This document shows positions 36,346 through 44,570 of a stretch of DNA of 63,266 nucleotides, one piece after another (the first letter of the stretch is position 1; each line of letters starts with the position of its first letter). A program made the translations under genes and the position numbers. The stretch spans positions 1 to 63,266 of the forward strand of contig MHBE01000007.1 in NCBI GenBank assembly GCA_001803205.1, read 5' to 3'. Under the pieces are notes generated by a model, which saw only the letters and a program-made list of their open reading frames with translations, had not been told where the DNA came from and searched no databases. The stretch is from Lentisphaerae bacterium GWF2_38_69. GTDB taxonomy: Bacteria > Verrucomicrobiota > Lentisphaeria > Victivallales > GWF2-38-69.

Positions 36346-38109
36346 TTAATTACATCCATTTTCTTTTACAGCTTCTTTAAAGGAGAAAGTTGAAGTAATA
36401 GTAGCTTTTCCTTTTATTAAAGTGATACATGTTTCGAGCAGTGTATTTTGCTCAAATTTGTCTTTTATTTTTGAAATCAAACTAAATATCTCACTACCAT
36501 TTTTGCCAAATTTTACATTCGTCTTTAAATCGTTTTTGGATTCAATCCTTATTTGACAAATATTACCTGTATCTGATGATGTTGCTAAAATCTTATTGTA
36601 ATCTATTGCAGATATTGTTTTATTTGAATCAAAGTGCCATAAAATGTAGGCTTTTTTATATTTCCATCTGCTTGCGTTAATATCATCTGTGACAGTTACT
36701 ATTTTCTTTTCTTTATCAAATTTCACGCTTCTCGTAATAATGGCTTTTGGGTAATTGCAGAATTTTAAGTTTATAAATATCGAATCTTGCTTGTCTACAT
36801 ATTCAGTTAATACACTCTGGACAATAGAGGTTTTTTTTACTTTTCGATAGCTATGTGAGCTTCCATCGTTATTATTGCCAAAATGCACTATATTGTGAGC
36901 AAACCTTGAGCGCATATAGTTTCTAATAGGAGAAGAAAGATTATGGTTATACAATCCTGAATCCACAAGCCATGATTCACCAAGGTAATTGATGATTAAG
37001 CTGCCTTCATCCTGATGGTAATGATATGAACTTAAAGCACTAACCTTAGATATTAGTTGAAAATCTTTCTTAAATTCTGGGTTTTTACTCCATTTATCTC
37101 GGATAATCACATACCCTGATTTAGGGTAAATAGCGATTGGAGCGCTAGGAGGAAGACCTTTTTTCCCTCCTGAAAGTGCATAAAGGAAATTGGAATACTC
37201 TGTTGTTTCTGAGAAATATCTGGAATATACATCACTTATTGAGTGATTGGTGCTGTCTCCAATAATAGGTATTTTACTTTCCGGTGTTAGTATATGAGTT
37301 AGAAAAATGAGAGTCTTTTTGAATGTGTTTGTAAATATCTCTTTCAAATGTAAAAAATCTTCTATGTGCTCTCCGTAAAATATGTTTAAAAATATATTAA
37401 AAATTTGATAATGGTATGATGGGCTGTTTTCCACATGCACTCCTTCATCAGTAAAACTAAACTCAAATTCATCGGCTATTCTCTCAATTGCTAATTTTTT
37501 TAACTCATCATTTTTTAATACATCCGATAGTAGCAATAGCACTCTTGATTGTTCTAAACCATGGTTAGTGTGTTTAGAATAAAATTTGTCTGATGATAGG
37601 ATTTTAGAATGTACAATAATTGAGTTAATTATTTCTTCTATCGCGGTAATGTTGTTCTTAGCCCAATCTTGTCTGTAGCAGAAAATATAACTTAAAAAAT
37701 ACACAAGGTTTTCAGCCCTTAAAGCAGTACCGTGATCATGCCATATGAACGAATATGCCCTGGAATATGGATTGGTGCTAAGGTATTTATTTATCCAGTC
37801 AAGAATAAGTTTAAATACTGGGTTTAAATCTGTTTGTTTTTTTAGATCAAAATGCATGATATCCTTTAGAAAAGAAAATCTGTTGAGCGCAAACTGCCAA
37901 GCTCTATCTTTAAAAGGATCGGAATCCCACTCTATTTCGTTTTCAATGCAAATTCCCGGAAAATGTAAAATTTTAAGTTTATTGTGAAATAAAAGTAATT
38001 CAGCTGATTTTTCATTGCCATGTAGTGCAAGTGAATCAATCTTTTTCTTCAAATACTCAGAGTTGAATATATTTGATAAAATACTATCATATGAGTTATT
38101 ATCTATCAT
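36346..38109 (-). CDS. Heparinase II/III-family protein
   Basis: A 587-residue protein with an N-terminal helical (alpha/alpha toroid-like) region to about residue 310 and a C-terminal beta-sandwich domain. The segment SSYHYHQDEGSLIINYLGES with the nearby LVDSGLYNH is the conserved core of the heparinase II/III family, whose members cleave uronic-acid polysaccharides by beta-elimination. Such proteins are common in capsule and exopolysaccharide loci, where they may trim or release the chain. No signal peptide is visible, so it may be cytoplasmic or use an unusual route. The asparagine/tyrosine/histidine set in the N-terminal half (SYHYQIFN) fits the family. Confidence 0.8.
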   Translation of the reverse strand: MIDNNSYDSILSNIFNSEYLKKKIDSLALHGNEKSAELLLFHNKLKILHFPGICIENEIEWDSDPFKDRAWQFALNRFSFLKDIMHFDLKKQTDLNPVFKLILDWINKYLSTNPYSRAYSFIWHDHGTALRAENLVYFLSYIFCYRQDWAKNNITAIEEIINSIIVHSKILSSDKFYSKHTNHGLEQSRVLLLLSDVLKNDELKKLAIERIADEFEFSFTDEGVHVENSPSYHYQIFNIFLNIFYGEHIEDFLHLKEIFTNTFKKTLIFLTHILTPESKIPIIGDSTNHSISDVYSRYFSETTEYSNFLYALSGGKKGLPPSAPIAIYPKSGYVIIRDKWSKNPEFKKDFQLISKVSALSSYHYHQDEGSLIINYLGESWLVDSGLYNHNLSSPIRNYMRSRFAHNIVHFGNNNDGSSHSYRKVKKTSIVQSVLTEYVDKQDSIFINLKFCNYPKAIITRSVKFDKEKKIVTVTDDINASRWKYKKAYILWHFDSNKTISAIDYNKILATSSDTGNICQIRIESKNDLKTNVKFGKNGSEIFSLISKIKDKFEQNTLLETCITLIKGKATITSTFSFKEAVKENGCN

Positions 38110-38222
38110 TGAATGAGTTTATTAAAAAATACTTAAAGCGAAATGATTTTCGAAAAATATTTACACAAAACAAGTTAATATGTGCGAAATAAAACCAATA
38201 TTCAAATACCCTTTGGGTATAG

Positions 38223-39242
38223 TTAAAGGAGTTTAGCGGAATTTATATTACAAAAAGATAAATTCCCTAATGAGTTCAATTTTATAATGTCTGAAATAGT
38301 CACTATATCATACTCCACAGATAACATATTAAAGAATTTTTCAAAAAATAATATTCTTTTATTATTGGCAGGAGGGACAAAGTATCCGGAATTCGTCATA
38401 TCTAATAGAGACCACGAATGAAGCACAATAACTAAAATAGCGTTATTTCCAAATTTCCTGTAGAACCTTTCAATTATTATTTTTATCAAGAACTCAGGTG
38501 TATTTATGAATTGACAGATATCGAAATAATGATAGTAAAAAAAAGAGGAAGGAACGATTGAAATAGGTAACTCAATTATTCCATTTGGCCATGTAAACTG
38601 AGGACAAAGTATATTGAATTGCTGCTGAAATTGTGATCTCGGATAATAATTCGATGAAACTCTAAGCCCATATTTAGGCATAGATTCAAGAATATTTCTG
38701 TTGAATGTAAATGAATTTCCTCTAAAAGAGACAGGCTGAGAAACAGTTGTATTTATTTTAGAAAAAATATTAAGCAGATATTCAAAAAACATGTCAGCTT
38801 CTTTCATAGTACAATTTTGGCAATTTGGTTCTCTCTGAAATCCATATTTTTTCCAGACTAATCTGTCAATTTCACCAGGGTGAGCATGAAGTTGCAGATC
38901 GTGCCCTCTGTGAATTATTTCCTCAGCAAAATCGATAATTCTTTTTCCATATGTCTCATATGCGCAGAAGTCGTAAAAGCAACTTAATCTCATACATAGT
39001 TTTTCAGAGAGCTCCATCAATTTCGTAAATCCGTGGTATCTATCTCCAAACTTGCCAATAATTAATTTTTCAAAATGATTATTATCTGCTCTTATTTTGA
39101 GAGCTTCTATATCAACAGATACTACGACTTTTTTCTTCTCTCCATTTTCCTTTAGAGCAGTATTGGCTATAGTAGGCTGGAAGTCTAGTTTTTTAGATAA
39201 ATATTTAAGCGCAAACTTCTGTTTATGTGAAAGAGAAAGCAT
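38223..39242 (-). CDS. Polysaccharide deacetylase-like protein
   Basis: A 339-residue protein with the NodB-fold pattern: VSVDIEAL supplies the first acidic motif, GHDLQLHAHPG holds the metal-binding histidines, and SFRGNSFTFN matches the arginine motif. LVIVLHSWSLL near the C terminus gives the last histidine motif. It may remove acetyl groups from N-acetyl sugars of the capsule or act as a non-catalytic relative. No signal peptide is evident. The 113 bases between it and the heparinase-like gene hold nothing recognised. Confidence 0.72.
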   Translation of the reverse strand: MLSLSHKQKFALKYLSKKLDFQPTIANTALKENGEKKKVVVSVDIEALKIRADNNHFEKLIIGKFGDRYHGFTKLMELSEKLCMRLSCFYDFCAYETYGKRIIDFAEEIIHRGHDLQLHAHPGEIDRLVWKKYGFQREPNCQNCTMKEADMFFEYLLNIFSKINTTVSQPVSFRGNSFTFNRNILESMPKYGLRVSSNYYPRSQFQQQFNILCPQFTWPNGIIELPISIVPSSFFYYHYFDICQFINTPEFLIKIIIERFYRKFGNNAILVIVLHSWSLLDMTNSGYFVPPANNKRILFFEKFFNMLSVEYDIVTISDIIKLNSLGNLSFCNINSAKLL

Positions 39243-39276
39243 TGTTTTTTAGTGGAAATAATGTGAAAAATATATT

Positions 39277-40464
39277 TTATACACTACATAAAGAGAGTTT
39301 ATGAATTATCGCCTTGCCTGACCCCTGGAATCTTAAAGCCATTCTGATGCTCTTGCAGCCTTTTGGAATATTAACAGATTGCTCTTTTGTAGCAGCTAGA
39401 ATATTATGTGAAATTTTCTCACCTTTTTCATTTAGATACACAAAGACGGTTCTAAGGTCACAATCCCCTTCGTAAAGCAGCTTGAAAGATTTGTTAAAAA
39501 CAAAATTTAATTCTTCAGGAAGGAAATTTCTTGTGCAATAGAAATACTGATGTTTGTCGTTGGGAAGGTTTGATTCAGCATGAATTTTGTTATCTATGAG
39601 TTTAATTTTAACTTTAGTCTTTCTAAAAGGATTTTGTTTCGGAAGCAAGGAGAAAAGCATAGGGGCGCTAATTTGGGTATAAACATTCCCATCATATTTA
39701 TCTGAAATCCTACAGTATTTCAGCTCGAATTCCTCCTGAAGCTGATGAAGCTGGAGAATGATGAGTTCGTTTTCCTTTTGGAGTTCATCGTTTTCTTCCT
39801 TTAACTTATTGTTTTCAGAGTGAGTCTTTTTTTCAAGGTTAGTCTTTTCTTCGGAAACAGTATTAAGTTTTGTCTCGAGGTCAGATTTCTGCTTATCAGT
39901 TTTTATCTTTTCATCCGAAATAGCTTTAAGTTTAGCTTCAAGTTCGGATTTAAATTTATCCGAGGATGCTTTTTGTTTAGTGAGTTCTTTTGAAGAGTCT
40001 GTAAGCTTTTTCTCGAGTTCTTTTAAATCTGTTTCTTTTTTCTTGTTATCAAGGACATTCTTTTCAAATTCCTCCTGAAGCTGATGGAGCTGGAGAATGA
40101 TGAGTTCATTTTCCTTTTGGAGTTCATCGTTTTCTTTCTTTAACTTATTGTTTTCAGTGTGAGTCTTTTTTTCAAGGTTAGTCTTTTCTTCGGAAACAGT
40201 ATTAAGTTTTGTCTCGAGGTCAGATTTCTGCTTATCAGTTTTTATCTTTTCATCCGAAATTGCTTTAAGCTTGGTTTCGAGTTGAATTGTATTATCCTGC
40301 AGAGAATTAAGATTAAATGCCAATGTTTTATTCTCTTTTTGCAAGCTATTATTTTCATTAGCAAGTTTCTTAATTTCCAGAGCTGAGTGTTTATATTCTT
40401 CAATTTGAACAGCTGTTATCCAAGTCTTAGTCGGTTTTAAGTTCATATCTTTGCTTAATTTCAT
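39277..40464 (-). CDS. Coiled-coil protein with internal duplication and C-terminal beta domain
   Basis: A 395-residue protein started at ATG 40464, because AAGGAGA stands just before it; an upstream ATG at 40500 lacks such a site. Residues about 30-250 are continuous coiled coil rich in Lys, Glu and Leu, with a block repeated almost exactly twice (LETKLNTVSEEKTNLEKK... ELIILQLHQLQEEFE). The last 130 residues (FRKTKVKIKLIDNK, FCTRNFLPEELNFVF, ALRFQGSGKAIIHKLSLCSV) look like a beta-sandwich, perhaps glycan-binding. No enzyme motif is seen. It lies between glycan genes and resembles in style the coiled-coil protein at the window end. A scaffold or length-ruler role is possible but unproven. Confidence 0.75.
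   Translation of the reverse strand: MKLSKDMNLKPTKTWITAVQIEEYKHSALEIKKLANENNSLQKENKTLAFNLNSLQDNTIQLETKLKAISDEKIKTDKQKSDLETKLNTVSEEKTNLEKKTHTENNKLKKENDELQKENELIILQLHQLQEEFEKNVLDNKKKETDLKELEKKLTDSSKELTKQKASSDKFKSELEAKLKAISDEKIKTDKQKSDLETKLNTVSEEKTNLEKKTHSENNKLKEENDELQKENELIILQLHQLQEEFELKYCRISDKYDGNVYTQISAPMLFSLLPKQNPFRKTKVKIKLIDNKIHAESNLPNDKHQYFYCTRNFLPEELNFVFNKSFKLLYEGDCDLRTVFVYLNEKGEKISHNILAATKEQSVNIPKGCKSIRMALRFQGSGKAIIHKLSLCSV
39728..40269 (-). repeat. Near-identical 203-bp direct repeat inside the coiled-coil gene
   Basis: Copies lie at 39728-39930 and 40067-40269, 339 bases apart (113 codons), so the duplication keeps the frame. By eye there are only about six differences over the 203 bases. 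The high identity points to a recent duplication or to ongoing gene conversion, and recombination between copies would shorten the coil by 113 residues. Confidence 0.85.
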
Positions 40465-40564
40465 ATTCAAACTCTCCTTCTTACTAATAAAAATACGCAA
40501 ATTGAGAATAACACAATTTACCTCTGCACCAAGTTTATTACATTAATAAGGTAATAAAAATAGA

Positions 40565-41521
40565 TTACTTTGCAACTATTTTCAGTTCTGTAACCTTTCG
40601 ATCTGCTATTATATTCTTATTATTAAGCCTATTAATATTCTTAATGATAATTTGTTTTCTCAAGTTTGAATTCCAGCCGTAATTATTGGAGGTTACAAGA
40701 GATGTATCTGATATACGCCTAATAAAGAGAGGGGAATTAATAAACTCATAATTCTTTACGCCCATTAATCCGGCTCTGTTATGAAAATCAGAATCTTGGG
40801 AAACTCTGTCAGTATTAAAAAATGACAATTTCTCCAATGTAGGATATAAAACAAAAAACACACCATAAGGAAAATCTGGATATTGATGGTTGAATGGCCC
40901 GAAGAAATTGCCTTGTCTCAAACATTCAAGAAGCTGCTCTCGGTTCATTGCTTCAAGTATTTTTTCGGCTTTTTCAATATTAAGGTTCATACCAAGAAGA
41001 TGGATGCAGGTTTCAAAAAAACTTTTAATGTTTGTTTTACGGTTTTTATTTAAATCAGTCAAAAGACGAGAGATATTGTTATCGTAATAAACTAATTTTT
41101 CAGGCAGATATTCGTTTTTTATATTAAAGCTTCTAGTTCTGATAATTATATCTTCATCCTGGATTGATTTTTTTACTTCCGTAAAAAGAGTATAATATTT
41201 ATCTAGAAAATTTTGTGGCATAAAATCATCCGCATCAAAGAATAATATCAAAGAATTTTTATCTTGAACTTTTTCTAAGAGAGAATTTTTTATCATGTAT
41301 GTGCCGTGGTTTTCTTCTGAATAGTAGAATTCAAAATTGCTGCCGTATTTATCTCTTATCTCTTTAACTTTGCTAAGAGTCTCTTTGCAACCGTCTATAC
41401 CTATCAAAACTTTGATTTTAGGGCACTTCTTGGGTTTTATTTGGGTTGCGACAGAGTCGAGGCAGAGCTCAATATAATTTTGAGCTTTATAGGCAGTTAT
41501 GATTATGTATAACGGATTCAA
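40565..41521 (-). CDS. Family 2 glycosyltransferase
   Basis: A 318-residue GT-A protein. The start IITAYKAQNYIELCLDSVA and the metal-binding FFDADDFMPQNFLDKY are diagnostic of GT2 enzymes, which transfer a sugar from a nucleotide donor with inversion. No membrane helices are visible, so it should work on the cytoplasmic face with the other capsule transferases. It is the last glycan gene before a 504-base non-coding spacer. Donor and linkage cannot be told. Confidence 0.85.
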   Translation of the reverse strand: MNPLYIIITAYKAQNYIELCLDSVATQIKPKKCPKIKVLIGIDGCKETLSKVKEIRDKYGSNFEFYYSEENHGTYMIKNSLLEKVQDKNSLILFFDADDFMPQNFLDKYYTLFTEVKKSIQDEDIIIRTRSFNIKNEYLPEKLVYYDNNISRLLTDLNKNRKTNIKSFFETCIHLLGMNLNIEKAEKILEAMNREQLLECLRQGNFFGPFNHQYPDFPYGVFFVLYPTLEKLSFFNTDRVSQDSDFHNRAGLMGVKNYEFINSPLFIRRISDTSLVTSNNYGWNSNLRKQIIIKNINRLNNKNIIADRKVTELKIVAK

Positions 41522-42025
41522 GATTTTGCACCACTAATCTGCACTTATTTTCACTGATTAAATTACATCTTATATTAAAAACACTTACTCACACTGAGTC
41601 ACAGAGAACACGGAGATAAAATTCATATCTTGTCAAAGCCTGTCCGTTGACGACGGAGGCGACCAGGGAATTATCCGAATTTAATGAGCTAACTATAAAC
41701 TAACAACGGTCAGCCATCAACTAAAATATTTTTCTCACAGAGACACAGAAAAATCAGCTCTAATTATTCAGCACTGTAATATTCAAAAAAAGTCGGTTTT
41801 GACATTTCAGTCTGAATAATTGGAAGCACTTCGTGCTTGTTTTGCTCCGCAAAACTGATTTTTTCACAGAGATTAAACACCATCTGTGTTTTCCGTGCCA
41901 CCGTGTGAGAATATTTCCTGTTTTTTTAAATAAGTGACAATTAGTGGATAATACTTTATTTGTCAACTAATTAATCAGACTTAACAAACCATGAACTAAG
42001 AACCAATAACCATCCAAAATCATTT
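41522..42025. repeat. Non-coding spacer made of repeat fragments and hairpins
   Basis: No convincing gene lies in these 504 bases. They contain word families such as CACAGAGAACACGGAG (near 41600), CTCACAGAGACACAG (near 41733) and CTGTGTTTTCCGTGCCACCGTG (near 41885), typical of intergenic repeats. A diverged piece of the 9.7/18.6-kb repeat family (CCTGTCCGTTGACGACGGAGG) sits at 41639-41669. Two adjacent perfect hairpins, AAGCAC-TTC-GTGCTT (41824-41838) and GTTTTGC-TCC-GCAAAAC (41839-41855), precede a T-run on the + strand. Confidence 0.65.
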
Positions 42026-42739
42026 CTATCTATGCATTCCAGTTGACGACGGAGTCGGAGGATGTTGATCTGAAGTTATATTGTTTATAGCCAGATGATT
42101 TGAGGTTTGATCTATTTCTTTGATTATCTCAGGAAATTCATGGTCAAAATCAGCTAGAAAAGTCTTATCAATAATCTTAATTTTAGTTAAAAGTTTTTTT
42201 GGAAATTCCTGTAATCTCACTAGCAAATCTTCATTGCTAAATACAGCCTTTTGATGAGCTGAATTGAGGATGTCGTACCAGGAAAACGAATAATATTTGG
42301 AAATCAGATAGATGTCAAAAATATCCTTTGGATTATCTCTTCCTATAACAGCTGTTAGTTTATTACTTAAAATATTTTCCACATTATCTATAAGGTAGTT
42401 TTCTTTTGTAACCACAATATCTTTATGCCTTACCCCAGTGTCATTGATAAAATCGACCTGAAGAGTTTCATTTATTATAAATCTCATAAAGTCTTTTGAT
42501 TCCAATTCCGCAATAAGAGTGAATTTACGCTGTAAAGCAACTCTAATCTTTCTCACAGCAAAACTAAACCTGACCGAAGAGTTTGTAAAAAAATCCAAGT
42601 CATCAGAATATCTTTTGGCATGATAGAAGCGGCTCAGGCATGTTCCGCCTGTAAGGTAAAATTCATTTTCAGTATTAAAAACAAGACTTAAAACTTCATC
42701 CTGAAGCTGATATAGTTTTTTGTAATCTATGCTATCCAT
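42026..42739 (-). CDS. AbiEii/AbiGii-type nucleotidyltransferase toxin
   Basis: A 237-residue protein of the AbiEii/AbiGii toxin family (MenT-like nucleotidyltransferases, usually abortive-infection or toxin-antitoxin systems). The core FYLTGGTCLSRFYHAKRYSDDLDFF gives the GG-S/T loop and the DxD metal site. HYLISKYYSFSW-type helices follow. The last ten or so residues (PPTPSSTGMHR) are encoded by a fragment of the local intergenic repeat, so the ancestral stop was probably lost or the end was rewritten by repeat insertion. It overlaps the upstream gene by 13 bases, as expected for a pair. Confidence 0.82.
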   Translation of the reverse strand: MDSIDYKKLYQLQDEVLSLVFNTENEFYLTGGTCLSRFYHAKRYSDDLDFFTNSSVRFSFAVRKIRVALQRKFTLIAELESKDFMRFIINETLQVDFINDTGVRHKDIVVTKENYLIDNVENILSNKLTAVIGRDNPKDIFDIYLISKYYSFSWYDILNSAHQKAVFSNEDLLVRLQEFPKKLLTKIKIIDKTFLADFDHEFPEIIKEIDQTSNHLAINNITSDQHPPTPSSTGMHR

Positions 42740-43071
42740 TTTAATTCCTCTATTAGGAGGGGCTTTCTTAAAAAATATACTTCGGCCAGATTTTTTCTTC
42801 TAAATACAAATTCATTGTTAAATTCAGGAACACGATAGTTTTCAATAAGATATTTTAATTCATCATTTGGGAATATCCTCAAATCTTCGAACAATCTCGT
42901 GCTGTTTAATAATATTTTTTCAAATAAAAATGCCTTCTCACTTGAAGAACCATGGATAACAATGTCATTAATCTGTTTCTCTGTGATTAATAGATCCCAA
43001 AAACACTCTTTTCCTATTCTATTAAAATCTATCATTTTCTTAAAAGTATCTTTTCTATTAATTTGTTCCAT
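42727..43071 (-). CDS. Probable partner (antitoxin) of the AbiEii-type toxin
   Basis: A 114-residue protein with no domain that I can name. It overlaps the toxin gene by 13 bases and precedes it in transcription order, the usual place for the antitoxin of such pairs. It has several short helices (NRIGKECFWDLLITEKQINDIV) and a basic C-terminal half ending LRKPLLIEELKWIA, but no obvious winged-helix motif of AbiEi. Antitoxin function is inference from the gene order. The 180 bases upstream (43072-43251) hold only low-complexity spacer. Confidence 0.55.
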   Translation of the reverse strand: MEQINRKDTFKKMIDFNRIGKECFWDLLITEKQINDIVIHGSSSEKAFLFEKILLNSTRLFEDLRIFPNDELKYLIENYRVPEFNNEFVFRRKNLAEVYFLRKPLLIEELKWIA

Positions 43072-43251
43072 TTATCCAATTCGTGGTAAAACGGGTTTTA
43101 GGTTTTCAATGTTCGGTTTTCTGACACAAAAAACCTTACACCGATTGCTATCAAACTGTTTAACCTGCGTCATTATCTCTCCATGTTAAAATGTATTAAG
43201 CATTCGATACCCATTCACTTTTCACTATTAGTTTTTCACTTTGTTTTTTGC

Positions 43252-44535
43252 TCAGAGTCTCCAAAGAGCATAGCCTCTGGAAGTGACTTCAGACCTTGGC
43301 AAAATTCCTTTTACATCCAGAATAACTCCGCCCGGTTGAACTTTAGATAGTAGGCGATCAAGATTTAAATTCTTAAATTCTTTATGAGCTACGGCAAGAA
43401 CCATCAGGGGGGCAGGAGATAGTTTATCAAATTCTTTGAATTTGATTCCATATTCATGTTCTGTGTCCGTAGCATCAGCTACAGGGTCACACACGGTAAC
43501 ATCCACATTGTAGTCTATAAGTTCATTTATAAGGTCAATAACTCTTGTATTGCGAACATCAGGGCAGTCTTCTTTGAAAGTAAAACCAAGAACATTTGCA
43601 TGGACTTTATTGATTTCTATCGATCTTTTGAGGAGTTGCTTTATGCCCTGTTTGGCAATATATCTGCCCATATTGTCATTAATTCTTCTGCCGGAGTGGA
43701 TAACCTGAGGAGCATAACCAAATTTTTCAGCTTTATATGTAAGATAATATGGGTCAACTCCAATGCAGTGTCCGCCAACGAGTCCAGGCCGGAATGGAAG
43801 AAAGTTCCACTTTGTTCCTGCAGCTTCCAGAACATCCAGAGTGTCTATTCCCATTCTGGCAAATACAATGGATAACTCATTCATAAAAGCTATATTCAGG
43901 TCGCGTTGTGAATTCTCTATAACTTTAGCCGCTTCGGCTACTTTTATTGATGCAGCCTTATAAACTCCGGATTTTACTACTGAAGAATAAACTTCGGAAA
44001 CAATATCCAAAGTCCTCTGATCTTGGCCTGATACAATTTTTAAGATGTTCGTGAAAGAGCGTTCTTTGTCTCCGGGATTAATCCTCTCAGGCGAATAACC
44101 TACTGTAAAGTCTTTTCCACATCTCAGCGATGACATTCTCTCTAGAATCGGAACACATATCTCTTCTGTTACTCCCGGATAAACAGTTGATTCATAAACG
44201 ACAATGTCACCTTTTTTAAGAGCTTTTCCAACTGTTTCTGATGATTTTTCTACAGGAGTCAAGTCCGGGACATGCGCTTCGTCCACCGGAGTAGGAACTG
44301 CTACAATATGAAAGTCAGCTTTCTTAAGCTCCTCGACATCGCAGGTAAAAAGGATATTTGTAGATTCTAGTTCTTCTTTTGAAACTTCATATGTCTTGTC
44401 ATATCCCTGAATAAGTTCTAATATTCTTTGGGGATTGATATCAAAACCTATTACTTGTTCTTGTTTTCCAAAGGCGACAGCTACAGGCAGTCCAACATAC
44501 CCGAGCCCGACTACTGATATTTTTCGATTATGCAT
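43252..44535 (-). CDS. tviB: Nucleotide-sugar dehydrogenase (TviB/WbpO-like UDP-GlcNAc dehydrogenase)
   Basis: A 427-residue NAD-dependent UDP-sugar dehydrogenase. The N-terminal Rossmann motif is VVGLGYVGLPVAVAFG, the catalytic cysteine is C257 in GGHCIGVDPYYLTYKA, and GYSPERINPGDKERSFTNILKIVSG is characteristic of the TviB/WbpO/WbpA group, which oxidises C6 of UDP-HexNAc to give a uronic acid. UDP-glucose dehydrogenase is a less likely alternative. The product would be an acidic sugar for the polymer, consistent with a heparinase-like gene nearby. Its start lies 35 bases after the end of the upstream ACP-TPR gene. Confidence 0.85.
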   Translation of the reverse strand: MHNRKISVVGLGYVGLPVAVAFGKQEQVIGFDINPQRILELIQGYDKTYEVSKEELESTNILFTCDVEELKKADFHIVAVPTPVDEAHVPDLTPVEKSSETVGKALKKGDIVVYESTVYPGVTEEICVPILERMSSLRCGKDFTVGYSPERINPGDKERSFTNILKIVSGQDQRTLDIVSEVYSSVVKSGVYKAASIKVAEAAKVIENSQRDLNIAFMNELSIVFARMGIDTLDVLEAAGTKWNFLPFRPGLVGGHCIGVDPYYLTYKAEKFGYAPQVIHSGRRINDNMGRYIAKQGIKQLLKRSIEINKVHANVLGFTFKEDCPDVRNTRVIDLINELIDYNVDVTVCDPVADATDTEHEYGIKFKEFDKLSPAPLMVLAVAHKEFKNLNLDRLLSKVQPGGVILDVKGILPRSEVTSRGYALWRL

Positions 44536-44570
44536 TTATAACCTTATTAAATAATAATTTATCATTGAAT

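Noticed and set aside
41839-41864. Terminator on the + strand (perfect GTTTTGC hairpin plus T-run)
   Set aside because: No plus-strand gene lies upstream within several kilobases, and in the minus direction no U-run follows; it is kept as part of the repeat spacer.
41760-41966. Minus-strand 68-codon frame in the 504-base spacer
   Set aside because: Its sequence is made from the CTGTG/CCGTG intergenic repeat words and hairpins, so coding is not supported.
43456-43875. Plus-strand frame of 139 codons within the nucleotide-sugar dehydrogenase
   Set aside because: Antisense to conserved dehydrogenase motifs including the active cysteine region; no own start signal.
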